This document shows, piece after piece, positions 1-8,249 of a DNA stretch of 64,000 nt. The DNA is from Actinopolymorpha pittospori. GTDB lineage: Bacteria > Actinomycetota > Actinomycetes > Propionibacteriales > Actinopolymorphaceae. Position 1 is the first letter of the stretch, and each line of letters starts with the position of its first letter. The notes beneath the pieces were generated by a model. It was not told the origin of the DNA. It was given only the letters and a program-made list of their open reading frames with translations, and searched no databases. The position numbers were made by a program, and so were the translations under genes. The DNA is taken from contig NZ_JADBEM010000001.1 in assembly GCF_014873875.1 (NCBI RefSeq), forward strand, positions 7,812,001 through 7,876,000, written 5' to 3'.

Positions 1-37
1 GCGCGACGAGGGAGCACCGGCCGGCCGCAAGCCGGAC

Positions 38-448
38 TTGACCATTCGTGGAATGATCGACGCCGTGATCCCCATCGTCGTACGCGTCGCCATCAACGCT
101 CTCGCGCTCCTGGCCGCCACGCTGGTGCCCGGCATCGAGCTCGGTAGCAGCTCCACCGGAGGCAAGATCGGGACCCTGGTGGCGGTCGCCGTCATCTTCG
201 GCATCGTCAACGCTGTCCTCAAGCCGATCATCAAGGTGATCGGCTGCGGCTTCTATCTCCTGACGCTCGGCCTGATCGCCGTCGTCGTCAACGCGCTGCT
301 GTTCCTGCTGGTGGGCTGGCTCGCCCAGCAGGTCGGCCTGGCGTTCTCGGTGGACGGCTTCTGGGCCGGTTTCTGGGGCGCCATCATCGTCGCGGTGGTG
401 AGCTTCTTCCTGAGCCTCGTCATTCCGGACAAGTACGACAAGCGCTGA
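38..448 (+). CDS. Phage-holin-family (YvlD-like) small membrane protein
   Basis: A 136-residue protein made almost entirely of hydrophobic helices: about four membrane segments (roughly residues 12-32, 43-65, 67-97 and 104-128) and a charged C-terminus ending in KYDKR. This matches the phage_holin_4_2/YvlD family of small actinobacterial membrane proteins. Despite the family name these are usually chromosomal and not lytic; the function is unknown. The frame opens with TTG at 38, and an in-frame ATG at 53 is an equally plausible start because neither has a convincing ribosome binding site. The upstream part of the operon lies outside the window. A strong hairpin follows the stop. Confidence 0.75.
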   Translation: MTIRGMIDAVIPIVVRVAINALALLAATLVPGIELGSSSTGGKIGTLVAVAVIFGIVNAVLKPIIKVIGCGFYLLTLGLIAVVVNALLFLLVGWLAQQVGLAFSVDGFWAGFWGAIIVAVVSFFLSLVIPDKYDKR

Positions 449-458
449 CCGGCGCGAC

Positions 459-498
459 GGTCGTCCGGCCGGGCGGGGCACTGTTCGGCCGGACGACC
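459..498. terminator. Hairpin terminator between convergent genes
   Basis: A perfect 13-bp inverted repeat (459-471 and 486-498) with a 14-nt loop starts 10 nt after the stop of the holin-family gene and lies before the convergent DUF1684 gene. There is no T-run, as is usual for actinobacterial terminators, and it could serve both strands. Confidence 0.7.
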
Positions 499-585
499 AC
501 GCCAGCGTTCCTATGCCAGCGCTCCCATGCCGGCAGTCCCATGCCGGCATGACGACGCCGGCCCGACGACGTCGGGCGCGAACGC

Positions 586-1359
586 CTAGGACCGCCGCCG
601 GACGCTCTTCTCGCCGGCCGTGACGGCGAAGGGCAGTACGTTGCCCTCCGGTGGGAACGGGCACAGGTAGTGGTCGGTGAAGGCGCACGGCGGCAGGTAG
701 GCGCGGTTGAAGTCGAGCACCGTGCTGCCGTCACCGCGCGGCGGCGGCAACTGGATGAACCGGAAGCCGAAGGTGTCCCGCCCGTTGGTCTGGTCGGAGA
801 AGATCGCGTGCAGACCCGTCTCGCGGGCGCTCACCCGCAGCGTGTGTTCCTCGCCGTGCACGGTGAACGACACCACTCCGGACAGGGCGAGGTCACGGTC
901 GTAGCCGTCGGCGTTCGGGACCTTCACCAGCCGGTCGGCGTCGTAACCGACGAACGTCGCGGGCCGCGACCACTCTTCGTCGGGACTGAAGGTGTCGATG
1001 CCGAGGAACGACTTACGGGCCTTCGCGTGCGGGTCGTAGACGCGGACGGCGTACTTGCCCGCACGCTGGATCAGAGCGAGCTTCCAGTCGCCGTGGGAGA
1101 TCGTCGAGGGCCTGGGGTCGAGGTCGGAACGAGGATGCGCGACGCCGTCGACGATCTCACCGTCGACCACCAGGCCGTCGGCGGAGCGGCTCTTCACGGT
1201 GACGACGTCGTTCTCGACGCTCCAAGTACCGGGAACCTCGGGAACAGTGGTTGCGTCTGCAATCCAGAAGGTCCCGACGAGGGCGAGCACGGCATACGGC
1301 CCGCTCGCCGAGACCTGCCGCTGCTCGTGCCACTTCTTCCAGTCCTCCACAAAACCCAA
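586..1359 (-). CDS. DUF1684 domain protein
   Basis: A protein of about 257 residues with the DUF1684 signatures near its C-terminus: NGRDTFGFRF, then DFNRAYLPPCAFTDHYLCPF and PPEGNVLPFAV. These Asn/Cys-rich stretches are the conserved core of the family, whose biochemical role is unknown. The open frame extends to 1539, but the extra N-terminal 60 residues are Arg-rich and unlike the family. TTG at 1359 is preceded by AGGAG nine nt upstream and puts the family's usual DWKKWHEQR beginning near the N-terminus, so I prefer it. It is convergent with the upstream holin-family gene. Confidence 0.75.
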   Translation of the reverse strand: MGFVEDWKKWHEQRQVSASGPYAVLALVGTFWIADATTVPEVPGTWSVENDVVTVKSRSADGLVVDGEIVDGVAHPRSDLDPRPSTISHGDWKLALIQRAGKYAVRVYDPHAKARKSFLGIDTFSPDEEWSRPATFVGYDADRLVKVPNADGYDRDLALSGVVSFTVHGEEHTLRVSARETGLHAIFSDQTNGRDTFGFRFIQLPPPRGDGSTVLDFNRAYLPPCAFTDHYLCPFPPEGNVLPFAVTAGEKSVRRRS

Positions 1360-1831
1360 TGCAGTCAGCTCCTCAAGCCGGTCGCCCACGTGCCGGCCGA
1401 TGGCGACCTTCGCAGCCAGGAGGCTGACACGGCGAGGGAAGTCGGCGGCGTCCGCGAGGATGCCGCCTCCCGAGGCGACATGATCTCGACGCGGAGATCG
1501 TAGTCGTGCCGTAAACCGGGAGCGAATCTCTCCCATCACTTCCAGCGGGCCTCCGGCGTTGCACCCCGGGTCGACGCCCCACTGTCGGGCCTACGATCCG
1601 CTCCGTCCCGGTGCCCGTTCCTGGCACTCGCGTTCCTGTGCTCGCGTTCCTGGTGCTCCGTCCTGGTGCTCCGTCCTGGTGCTCCGTCCTGGTGCTCCGT
1701 CCTGGTGCCCGTTCCTGGGCGTTCGGTGCGGCACCCGAGGCAGGACCGGCCTCTCGGCCCGCCGCGGCGCCGCTTTCCGACCATTGGTCCGGGTCTGCGA
1801 AAGCCTGCCGAGAGCGGCCACCATGATCGAT
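1360..1831. other. Intergenic stretch with tandem repeat
   Basis: Nearly 500 bp between the divergently oriented DUF1684 and SOS-linked genes. It holds the upstream region of the DUF1684 gene and the 13-bp tandem repeat. Open frames here are Arg/Pro/Gly-rich shadows and I see no credible gene. Confidence 0.5.
1597..1715. repeat. Degenerate 13-bp tandem repeat (minisatellite)
   Basis: Four perfect tandem copies of a 13-bp unit, tggtgctccgtcc, occupy 1651-1702. A variant copy follows at 1703-1715, and more degenerate 13-15 bp relatives precede from about 1597. The unit is not a multiple of three and lies between genes, so it is not a coding repeat. Confidence 0.85.
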
Positions 1832-1860
1832 TTCACGCGGTGGCGGCCATGGGTTATCGT
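1832..1860 (+). promoter_or_regulatory. Promoter of the SOS-linked gene
   Basis: A -35-like TTCACG at 1832-1837 and a -10 TATCGT at 1855-1860 are separated by 17 bp. The -10 box abuts the SOS operator, so LexA bound there would cover the transcription start. The assignment rests on sequence match and position alone. Confidence 0.55.
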
Positions 1861-1876
1861 TCGAACATCAGTTCGA
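1861..1876 (+). promoter_or_regulatory. SOS box (LexA operator), perfect palindrome
   Basis: TCGAAC-atca-GTTCGA is a perfect match to the actinobacterial SOS box TCGAAC-N4-GTTCGA known from Mycobacterium and relatives. It sits directly downstream of a -10 box and 33 bp before the start codon at 1910, the normal arrangement for a LexA-repressed gene. Confidence 0.85.
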
Positions 1877-1909
1877 TCCCCTGCCCAGGTGACCGGACGG
1901 AGGACACAG

Positions 1910-2266
1910 ATGACCGACCGCTTCGCGGTACGCACGACCCCTCAAGGCCACGGCGTTTGGGACGCGGCCGTCAACGGCTGGCACAGCAGGCAGGATCTCA
2001 GCGAACCCGCCGCCACGGAGCTGGCGAAGACCATGAACGTCGGCCATGCCGCGCAGCAGACAAGCACCGATACGACGTCCCGCAAGGTCGTACCCGCCAA
2101 GCCGGTTCTCGTGCTCGTCGACGGCCGCTGGTGGCCTGGGCACCTGGACTGGTGGGTGCACGAGACCGACGGGTGGTACGGCCGGGCCACTCTCGACGCC
2201 ACTGGCGCGGCGAGCTGGTACCCCGCCGCCTCCCTGCGGCCGGCACCCGCGGCGGCCACCGCGTGA
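1910..2266 (+). CDS. Uncharacterised small protein under predicted SOS control
   Basis: A 118-residue soluble protein I do not recognise. ATG at 1910 has an excellent GGAGG six nt upstream, which fixes the start. The N-terminal half (about residues 1-45) begins FAVRTTPQGHGVWDAAVNGW. After a Thr/Ser-rich linker, the C-terminal half (about 63-112) is rich in Trp and Tyr, with VDGRWWPGHLDWW and GWYGRATLD, and looks like a small beta-barrel (SH3/Tudor-like) by eye. A perfect LexA box and a promoter lie immediately upstream, so it is probably damage-induced. No known SOS gene (recA, dnaE2, imuA) is adjacent. A role in the DNA-damage response is inferred from regulation alone. Confidence 0.8.
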   Translation: MTDRFAVRTTPQGHGVWDAAVNGWHSRQDLSEPAATELAKTMNVGHAAQQTSTDTTSRKVVPAKPVLVLVDGRWWPGHLDWWVHETDGWYGRATLDATGAASWYPAASLRPAPAAATA

Positions 2267-2624
2267 CCGCCTCGCCCAGCGACAACCTTCGCCGACGAGA
2301 CCCGCGCCCTCGAAGACATCACTCGCCCGGCCGGCGCGGGACGCCTCGATCCCGACCAGAACCGGTCCGCCCATCCCCTCCGCGCGTACCCCGATCCCGT
2401 GCCGGCGTCGGTGCGGCATGATCGTCCCCCGGAAGAAACCGTAGGTCTCGCCGTGCGCCCGGCCGGTCCACCACCCGGCCGGGCCCGCACAACGACAACC
2501 GGGCCCGCACCGGAACACCCCGGACGGGCCACACCACCCGCACCAGGCCACACCCAGGAGGGCCAGCATCCGCACCTCGGAGCGAGCCATCGCGACACGT
2601 TCCTTCGACGACCACGAACGCCGC
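2267..2624. other. Intergenic stretch, no gene seen
   Basis: About 360 bp of very GC-rich DNA between the SOS-linked gene and the methyltransferase. Frames on both strands are Arg/Pro/Gly-rich without recognisable domains or convincing starts. Confidence 0.4.
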
Positions 2625-3416
2625 ATGTGGGCCGGTCGCGCAGACGCCTACGCACGAAGTTTCGCGAAACTGTGTGCTCACCCGGCCGGGGCGTTGCTCG
2701 ACGCGGCCGGAGTCGCCCCCGAGGTCGACGCCGGGACGCGGGTGTTGGATGTCGGAACCGGAACGGGAACCGTCGCGGGCCTGGCCGTCGCCCGGGGTGC
2801 CCGCGTCACCGCCGTGGACGCGGACCCAAGCATGCTCGACCTCGCTCGTGGAAACGCCCCGGGTGCGGACCTCCACCTCGGCACCCTGCCCGATCTGGCG
2901 TTCGCCGCCGGGGCCTTCGACGCGACCGTGGCCAACTTCGTGGTCAACCATGTGGGTGATCCCCGCGCGGCCGTCACCGAACTCCGTCGCGTCACCCGCT
3001 CAGGTGGCCGGGTCGCGGTGACGATCTGGCCGCATCCAGCCTCACCCCTCCATCAGTTGTGGGGGCGTGTGCTCGAGGCTGCCGGAGCCGAACGCCCCGC
3101 GACCATGCCGTCCCTGCATCCAGAACTCGACTTCGAGCGGAACTCCGACGGACTGTCCAGCCTGCTCCGCGAGTCGGGGCTGGCCGACGTCACCTGCCGA
3201 CGACTCGAGTGGAGTCATCGGGCCGACCCTGAAGACTGGTGGTCCGGCCCGGCCAACGGTGTCGCGTCCGTCGGGCTCGTCGTCGCCAGCCAGACCCCGG
3301 AGATGATCGTCCGTCTCAGGCAGCACTACGACCGCCTCATCGTGGACTACCGGGACGAGGACGGCCTGTTGAGTCTGCCGACCGCCGCTCTCCTCGCCGT
3401 TGGTCGAGTCGCCTGA
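2625..3416 (+). CDS. Class I SAM-dependent methyltransferase
   Basis: A 263-residue protein with a Rossmann-type methyltransferase core. Motif I is VLDVGTGTGTVAGLA (about residues 40-54), the acidic post-I strand is VTAVDADPSM (about 60-69), and motif IV-like FDATVANFVVNHV is followed by LRRVTRSGGRVAVTIW, as in UbiE/COQ5-like Methyltransf_11/25 proteins. The substrate cannot be predicted. ATG at 2625 is the first ordinary start in the frame. The upstream codons also read plausibly (RSFDDHERR) but contain no ATG, GTG or TTG close by, so the true N-terminus may be slightly longer. It is convergent with the inositol-phosphatase-like gene. Confidence 0.8.
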   Translation: MWAGRADAYARSFAKLCAHPAGALLDAAGVAPEVDAGTRVLDVGTGTGTVAGLAVARGARVTAVDADPSMLDLARGNAPGADLHLGTLPDLAFAAGAFDATVANFVVNHVGDPRAAVTELRRVTRSGGRVAVTIWPHPASPLHQLWGRVLEAAGAERPATMPSLHPELDFERNSDGLSSLLRESGLADVTCRRLEWSHRADPEDWWSGPANGVASVGLVVASQTPEMIVRLRQHYDRLIVDYRDEDGLLSLPTAALLAVGRVA

Positions 3417-3477
3417 GGTGAGGCCGGGAGCCGAGTGGCGGCGGCACGTGTCGCGGGCGTGAGCACCGGCCGCGGCC

Positions 3478-4269
3478 TCAGGCCGGCGCGGTCCAGGCCC
3501 GCCAGACCCGCTCGGCGACGCCGGGCGCGGCGACCAGGATGCCGCCGCTGGCGGGAAACAGGGTCGGCTCCCCGTCCTGTCCACGCACGTCGGCTCCGGC
3601 CTGGTCGGCGATGAACACCGCCGCCATCAGGTCGATCGTGTTGAACTCCCCGATCACTCCGGCCGCGGCGCGCCCCGCGGCGACGCTGACCAGGGACAAC
3701 GCCGAGGAGCCCATGATCCTGGTGGTGCACAGGTCAGCGGCGAGCCGCTCCAGCAGGGTGGTCATGCCGGGCCAGGGACGGTAGGCGGCCCACTCGGTCA
3801 CCACCACCTCACCGGCGAGGGTGTTCGCCTCCCGGCACTGGATCGGCGCGCCGTTGCAGAGGGCAGGACCGCCGCGTACGGCGCTGAACACCTCGCCCCG
3901 AAAGGGATCCGCGACCACGCCGAGAGCCGGACCGTCCGCGTCGACCAGGGCGAGGCTGAAACAGCACCACGGCAGCCCACTGGCGTAGTTGGTCGTCCCG
4001 TCGACCGGGTCGAGGTACCACGTCGGCGCGCCGTCGACGGCGGGCTCGCCGCCGTACTCCTCCCCGACCACGGCATGGTCCGGGAACCGATCGGCGAGGA
4101 CGGCGCAAACGTGGCGTTCGATCTCACGATCGGTCTCGGTGACCAGATCGGCGGCGTTGGCCTTGGTCGTCACCGAGGTTGGCCGCACTGTCATCCGGTG
4201 GGTCGCCCACCGCGCCAACTCGAGGGTCGTGGCCAGTTCGTCGGCAAAGGTCACGCGGGAAACCTCCAT
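3478..4269 (-). CDS. Inositol monophosphatase family protein
   Basis: A 263-residue Mg2+/Li+-type sugar or inositol phosphatase. Metal-binding motifs are in order: TETDREIE (about 44-51), GEEYGG (about 68-73) and the signature YLDPVDGTTNYASG (about 84-97). The C-terminal WDxAA motif appears as NTIDLMAA, so the Asp is kept and the Trp is replaced by Ile. The family removes phosphate from inositol-1-phosphate, histidinol phosphate, fructose-1,6-bisphosphate or PAP; the altered last motif means the substrate cannot be assigned. It is followed on the same strand by nothing, and preceded 7 bp upstream by the MmcQ-like gene, so the two may be co-transcribed. Confidence 0.85.
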   Translation of the reverse strand: MEVSRVTFADELATTLELARWATHRMTVRPTSVTTKANAADLVTETDREIERHVCAVLADRFPDHAVVGEEYGGEPAVDGAPTWYLDPVDGTTNYASGLPWCCFSLALVDADGPALGVVADPFRGEVFSAVRGGPALCNGAPIQCREANTLAGEVVVTEWAAYRPWPGMTTLLERLAADLCTTRIMGSSALSLVSVAAGRAAAGVIGEFNTIDLMAAVFIADQAGADVRGQDGEPTLFPASGGILVAAPGVAERVWRAWTAPA

Positions 4270-4275
4270 GTGCGG

Positions 4276-4629
4276 TCAGGCACTGGCAGGACGGCGCTTC
4301 TTCGGCAGTCGGGCGACGACGTCGGCGTAGGAAGTGTCGACCAGCTCACGCACCTCATCGTCAGGGACGGCCCCGTCGAGGGGCACCCTGATCCAGCCGT
4401 ACCGACCGATGTAGGCACTCGGCGTCACGACATTCGGATAGCGGGCGCACCGCTCTCCGGCCGCTTCCTCCGCGGTCCGGCCGGCCTTCACGCCGACGCT
4501 CCCGGAGGTCTCGCCGACGAACGCGAACGCCTTGCCACCGACCTTCACGACCAACTCACCCCACGGATAGGCCTCCTCCGCGCCGGGCTTGGCGAGGCAG
4601 TAGGAAACCAGGTCGTCGTCGACGCTCAT
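4276..4629 (-). CDS. MmcQ/YjbR family protein
   Basis: A 117-residue protein of the MmcQ/YjbR (double-wing DNA-binding-like) family. Features are SYCLAKPGAEEAYPWGELVVKVGGKAFAF near the N-terminus and SAYIGRYGWIRVPLDG, then the terminal VARLPKKR. Such proteins are common beside repair or metabolic genes but have no settled function. ATG at 4629 is preceded by AGGAG and GGGGGAG stretches; the longer upstream frame is Arg-rich and not family-like. It lies between uvrB (95 bp upstream, after a terminator hairpin) and the inositol-phosphatase-like gene (7 bp downstream). Confidence 0.8.
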   Translation of the reverse strand: MSVDDDLVSYCLAKPGAEEAYPWGELVVKVGGKAFAFVGETSGSVGVKAGRTAEEAAGERCARYPNVVTPSAYIGRYGWIRVPLDGAVPDDEVRELVDTSYADVVARLPKKRRPASA

Positions 4630-4694
4630 CACTCCCCCGCTCCTGTGGCCTCGGACGTGTCCTCGCGACAACCGACGACCGGCGTCCGGGGGAC

Positions 4695-4719
4695 GGCGCG
4701 GGGGCGCCACCCCCGCGCC
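4695..4719 (-). terminator. uvrB terminator hairpin
   Basis: A perfect 10-bp GC-only inverted repeat (4695-4704 and 4710-4719) with a 5-nt loop begins 6 nt past the uvrB stop codon. No T-run follows. Confidence 0.7.
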
Positions 4720-4724
4720 CTGCC

Positions 4725-6833
4725 TCACTTGACGCCGGCCTCGTGCATCCCGCGAAGCTCGCGCTTCAACTCGCTGATCTCGTCGCGCAACCGCGCGGCG
4801 AGCTCGAACTGGAGCTGCTCGGCCGCGCTGTTCATCTGCTGGTTGAGCTCCTGGATCAGGTCGGCGAGGTCGGACGCGGGCAGCGCGGCGAGGTCCTTCG
4901 CGTGTCGGCCGCTCTCGCCCAGGCTGGACAGCTCCGGCACGGGCGCCTTTCCCCGGCTCTGCTGCCGACCCGCTCCACCGAGCAGCTTCTGGGTGTCAGC
5001 GTCTTCACGCGCCAGCATGTCGGTGATGTCGGCGATGCGCTTACGCAGCGGAGTCGGGTCGATGCCCTTCTCGCGGTTGTAGGCGACCTGCTTCTCCCGC
5101 CGACGGTTGGTCTCGTCGATCGCCATCTTCATGGACGGGGTGATCGAATCGGCGTACATGATCACCTGGCCGGAGACGTTACGGGCGGCCCGGCCGATCG
5201 TCTGGATCAGGCTGGTCCCCGACCGCAGGAAGCCTTCCTTGTCCGCGTCGAGGATGGCCACCAGGGAGACCTCGGGCAGGTCGAGTCCTTCTCGCAGAAG
5301 GTTGATGCCGACCAGGACGTCGTAGTCCCCCATCCGCAACTCGCGCAGCAGCTCGATTCGCCGCAGGGTGTCGACCTCGCTGTGGAGGTAGCGCACCTGG
5401 ATGCCCTGCTCGAGGAGGTAGTCGGTGAGGTCCTCGGCCATCTTCTTGGTCAGCGTGGTGACGAGCACCCGCTCCTGCTTGACCTCGCGTTCGCGGATCT
5501 CGTGGATGAGGTCGTCGATCTGACCCTTGGTGTTCTTCACCACGATCTCGGGGTCGACCAGGCCGGTCGGTCGGATGATCTGCTCGACCACGCCCTTGGA
5601 CTTGCTCAGCTCGTAGGGCCCCGGCGTCGCGGAGAGGTAGACGGTCTGCCCGATCCGCTCCAGGAACTCCTCCCAGCGCAGCGGACGGTTGTCCATCGCC
5701 GACGGCAGCCGGAAGCCGTGCTCGACCAGGGTCCGCTTCCGGGACATGTCGCCCTCGTACATCCCGCCGATCTGCGGGACCGTGACATGGGACTCGTCGA
5801 TGACCAGTAGGAAGTCTTCGGGGAAGTAGTCGAGCAGGCAGTGCGGCGCCGTGCCCGGACCACGGCCGTCGATGTGCCGCGAGTAGTTTTCGATCCCCGA
5901 ACAGGTGCCGATCTGCCGCATCATCTCGATGTCGTAGGTGGTGCGCATGCGCAGCCGCTGCTCCTCGAGCAGCTTGCCCTGGCGCTGGAGCTCAGCCAGT
6001 CGCTCCTCCAGCTCCGCCTCGATGTCGCCGATCGCCCGCTCCATGCGTTCGACGCCGGCCACGTAGTGCGACGCCGGGAAGATGTAGAGCTCCTGGTCTT
6101 CGGTGATGATCTCGCCGGTCACCGGGTGCAGGGTGGACAGCCGCTCGATCTCGTCGCCGAAGAACTCGATCCGGACGGCCATCTCCTCATAGACCGGGAA
6201 CACCTCGAGGGTGTCGCCACGGACCCGGAAGGTGCCGCGGGTGCCGGCGGCGTCGTTGCGGGCGTACTGCATCTCGACCAGCTTGCGGAGCACCCGGTCG
6301 CGCTCGATCTCGTCGCCGACCCGCATCTTCACCATGCGGTCGACGTACTCCTGCGGAGTGCCCAGACCGTAGATGCTCGACACGCTGGCGACCACGATCG
6401 TGTCGCGTCGGGTCAGCAGCGAGTTGGTCGCCGAGTGCCGTAGCCGCTCGACCTCCTCGTTGATCGAGGAGTCCTTCTCGATGTAGGTGTCGGACTGCGG
6501 GACGTAGGCCTCGGGCTGGTAGTAGTCGTAGTAGGAGACGAAGTACTCGACGGCGTTGTCGGGGAAGAAGTGCCGCAGCTCGTTGGCGAACTGAGCGGCC
6601 AGGGTCTTGTTGGGTGCCATCACCAGCGTGGGCCGTTGGAGCTTCTCCACCGCCCAGGCGATGGTCGCCGTCTTGCCCGTGCCGGTCGCCCCCAACAGGA
6701 CGATGTCGGGTTCGCCCGCCTCGATGCGGCGGGCGATGTCCTCGATAGCGTCCGGCTGGTCGCCGGACGGGGCGAAGTCCGAGACGACCTTGAACGGCGC
6801 GACCTTGCGGACGATGTCAGTAACCGGACGCAT
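4725..6833 (-). CDS. uvrB: Excinuclease ABC subunit B
   Basis: UvrB, the damage-verification helicase of nucleotide excision repair; it is loaded by UvrA and then recruits UvrC for incision. The 702-residue length is typical. Visible elements are Walker A GATGTGKTAT (about 48-57), the beta-hairpin YYDYYQPEAYVP (about 101-112) that clamps damaged DNA, the DESHVT Walker B region, helicase motif GINLLREGLDLPEVSLV, and the C-terminal UVR domain (about 655-695) that contacts UvrC. ATG at 6833 (MRPVTDIV) matches the family; an upstream ATG at 6863 gives an unusual 10-residue extension. No SOS box is seen upstream. coaE lies just upstream on the same strand. Confidence 0.97.
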   Translation of the reverse strand: MRPVTDIVRKVAPFKVVSDFAPSGDQPDAIEDIARRIEAGEPDIVLLGATGTGKTATIAWAVEKLQRPTLVMAPNKTLAAQFANELRHFFPDNAVEYFVSYYDYYQPEAYVPQSDTYIEKDSSINEEVERLRHSATNSLLTRRDTIVVASVSSIYGLGTPQEYVDRMVKMRVGDEIERDRVLRKLVEMQYARNDAAGTRGTFRVRGDTLEVFPVYEEMAVRIEFFGDEIERLSTLHPVTGEIITEDQELYIFPASHYVAGVERMERAIGDIEAELEERLAELQRQGKLLEEQRLRMRTTYDIEMMRQIGTCSGIENYSRHIDGRGPGTAPHCLLDYFPEDFLLVIDESHVTVPQIGGMYEGDMSRKRTLVEHGFRLPSAMDNRPLRWEEFLERIGQTVYLSATPGPYELSKSKGVVEQIIRPTGLVDPEIVVKNTKGQIDDLIHEIREREVKQERVLVTTLTKKMAEDLTDYLLEQGIQVRYLHSEVDTLRRIELLRELRMGDYDVLVGINLLREGLDLPEVSLVAILDADKEGFLRSGTSLIQTIGRAARNVSGQVIMYADSITPSMKMAIDETNRRREKQVAYNREKGIDPTPLRKRIADITDMLAREDADTQKLLGGAGRQQSRGKAPVPELSSLGESGRHAKDLAALPASDLADLIQELNQQMNSAAEQLQFELAARLRDEISELKRELRGMHEAGVK

Positions 6834-6944
6834 GACGCCAACCGTACGCCCGAGCACCGACAAGCCCCGAACGCATCGGCCCTGCCGTGGTCAGCACGGA
6901 CGAACCCGCCCGAATCCTCACCATCCGTGACGCCTCAGCGGGCC

Positions 6945-7550
6945 TCACGTGGCGTCCGCCCGCAACCACTCCCACAGCCGCTTGACCTGCGCGTCGAGGG
7001 CCGTGAGGGCCCCGGAGTTGTCCAGGACGACGGTCGCCGCCGAACGCCGCTCGGCCCGGCTCACCTGGGCGGCGACCCGGGCCCTGGCGTCCTCGGGGCT
7101 GATCCCCCGGACCCGGGTGAGCCGGTCGATCTGGACCTCCTCGGGCACGTCGACGACGACCACCGCGTCGAAGCCCGCGGCCTGCCCCGTCTCCACCAGG
7201 AGGGGGATGTCGTGAACAACGATGACGTCCGGGTCGGCGGCCGCCGCGGCCTTCTCGAGCTCAGCGGCCCGGGCTCGTACCCGCGGATGGATGATCGCCT
7301 CCAGGCGCCGCCGCGCCGCCTCGTCCCCGAAGACGATGCGGCCGAGCGCCGGCCGGTCGAGCGAGCCGTCCGCGGCCACCACCTCCTCGCCGAAGGCGTC
7401 GACGACGGCGGCCAGGCCATCGGTGCCGGGTTCGACCACCTCGCGGGCGAGCCGGTCGGCGTCGATGATCATCGCGCCGTAGGAGGCGAGCCTGCGGGCG
7501 ACCTCACTCTTGCCCGATCCGATTCCGCCCGTCAGTCCCACACGCAGCAC
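6945..7550 (-). CDS. coaE: Dephospho-CoA kinase
   Basis: CoaE phosphorylates the 3'-hydroxyl of dephospho-CoA in the last step of coenzyme A synthesis. The 201-residue protein has the P-loop GLTGGIGSGKSEVA at residues 5-18, the DADRLAREVVEPG substrate region, IIHPRVRARA, and HDIPLLVETG, all diagnostic. It is the single-domain form, without the extra C-terminal GrpB-like domain found in mycobacterial CoaE. The start is GTG at 7550. A TATCGT box lies 7 nt upstream, suggesting a leaderless mRNA. The order rpsA-coaE-uvrB is conserved in Actinobacteria; here two small genes lie between rpsA and coaE. Confidence 0.96.
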   Translation of the reverse strand: MLRVGLTGGIGSGKSEVARRLASYGAMIIDADRLAREVVEPGTDGLAAVVDAFGEEVVAADGSLDRPALGRIVFGDEAARRRLEAIIHPRVRARAAELEKAAAAADPDVIVVHDIPLLVETGQAAGFDAVVVVDVPEEVQIDRLTRVRGISPEDARARVAAQVSRAERRSAATVVLDNSGALTALDAQVKRLWEWLRADAT

Positions 7551-7557
7551 ACCGCGG

Positions 7558-7563
7558 ACGATA
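7558..7563 (-). promoter_or_regulatory. -10 box of coaE (leaderless start)
   Basis: TATCGT on the minus strand, with 7 nt between it and the coaE GTG, so the predicted transcript would begin at or next to the start codon. Confidence 0.55.
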
Positions 7564-7676
7564 CCTCGCCACGGACGTCGGTACGGACAGAAGTATGGAC
7601 AGACCAGCGCGAGCCTGGCCGAGCTGAGGTGGTTCGGCGACGCGCGATCGTTCCCGCGCGAGGTCGGTCGGCCCGG

Positions 7677-8249
7677 TCAGCCGTGTGCGACGACCTGTGC
7701 CATCGCCCGCCGGGCCCGCTCCAGGCTCGCGGCGAGCGGCTCGTCGAACCGGGCCGGGTTGAAGGGTGCCCTGGTGGAGACGTAGAGCCCGCCACTGACC
7801 TGCTCCATGTGGGCGCCGGTGTAGGCCTGAGCGATGCCGGAGTGCAGCCGGGTGAGGTCGAACCAGGCGTCCAGGAAAAGGTCGGGCTCCGGCGTGACGA
7901 GCAGGTCCTTCGGGGACAGGAACGGCGCTTCCAGCACCACCGACGCGTACAGCGGACGGAGGGTCACCGCGAGCGCCACGAGCAGCTCGCGGAGGCGGTC
8001 GCCGAGGAGGAAGGCCGCCTTCTCGTCGGTATAGGGACGTTCGAACGCCGAACCGTCCACGACGACCTCGATCGGGTCGGCGTCGAGGAGCGCGAGAGAG
8101 GTCATCGGCGAACAGCGGCGGACGACGGGGTCCTGCAGACCGTCGAGCCGCCTCACGACCTGGCGCACCTCGGTGACGAGCGCGTCGTCCCGCCGTCCCG
8201 GGACGAACAGCCCCACTCCCGCCGGTTGCCATCCGAGCTCGTGCACCAC
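7677..8249 (-). CDS. Uncharacterised 190-residue protein
   Basis: I do not recognise this family. The sequence is soluble and has the composition of a real protein: an N-terminal alpha/beta segment (GWQPAGVGLFVPGRRDD), a hydrophobic strand SLALLDADPIEVVVDG, a helical middle (LGDRLRELLVALAVTLRPL) and a C-terminal helix rich in Arg and Ala. There is no signal peptide or membrane span. It starts with two consecutive GTG codons (8249 and 8246). The gene lies upstream of coaE on the same strand, separated by about 126 bp. Function unknown. Confidence 0.65.
   Translation of the reverse strand: MVHELGWQPAGVGLFVPGRRDDALVTEVRQVVRRLDGLQDPVVRRCSPMTSLALLDADPIEVVVDGSAFERPYTDEKAAFLLGDRLRELLVALAVTLRPLYASVVLEAPFLSPKDLLVTPEPDLFLDAWFDLTRLHSGIAQAYTGAHMEQVSGGLYVSTRAPFNPARFDEPLAASLERARRAMAQVVAHG

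Noticed and set aside
2319..2951. Long minus-strand frames under the methyltransferase start
   Set aside because: Arg/Gly/Pro-rich composition, no family motifs, and they lie opposite a clear coding gene; they are GC-driven shadows.
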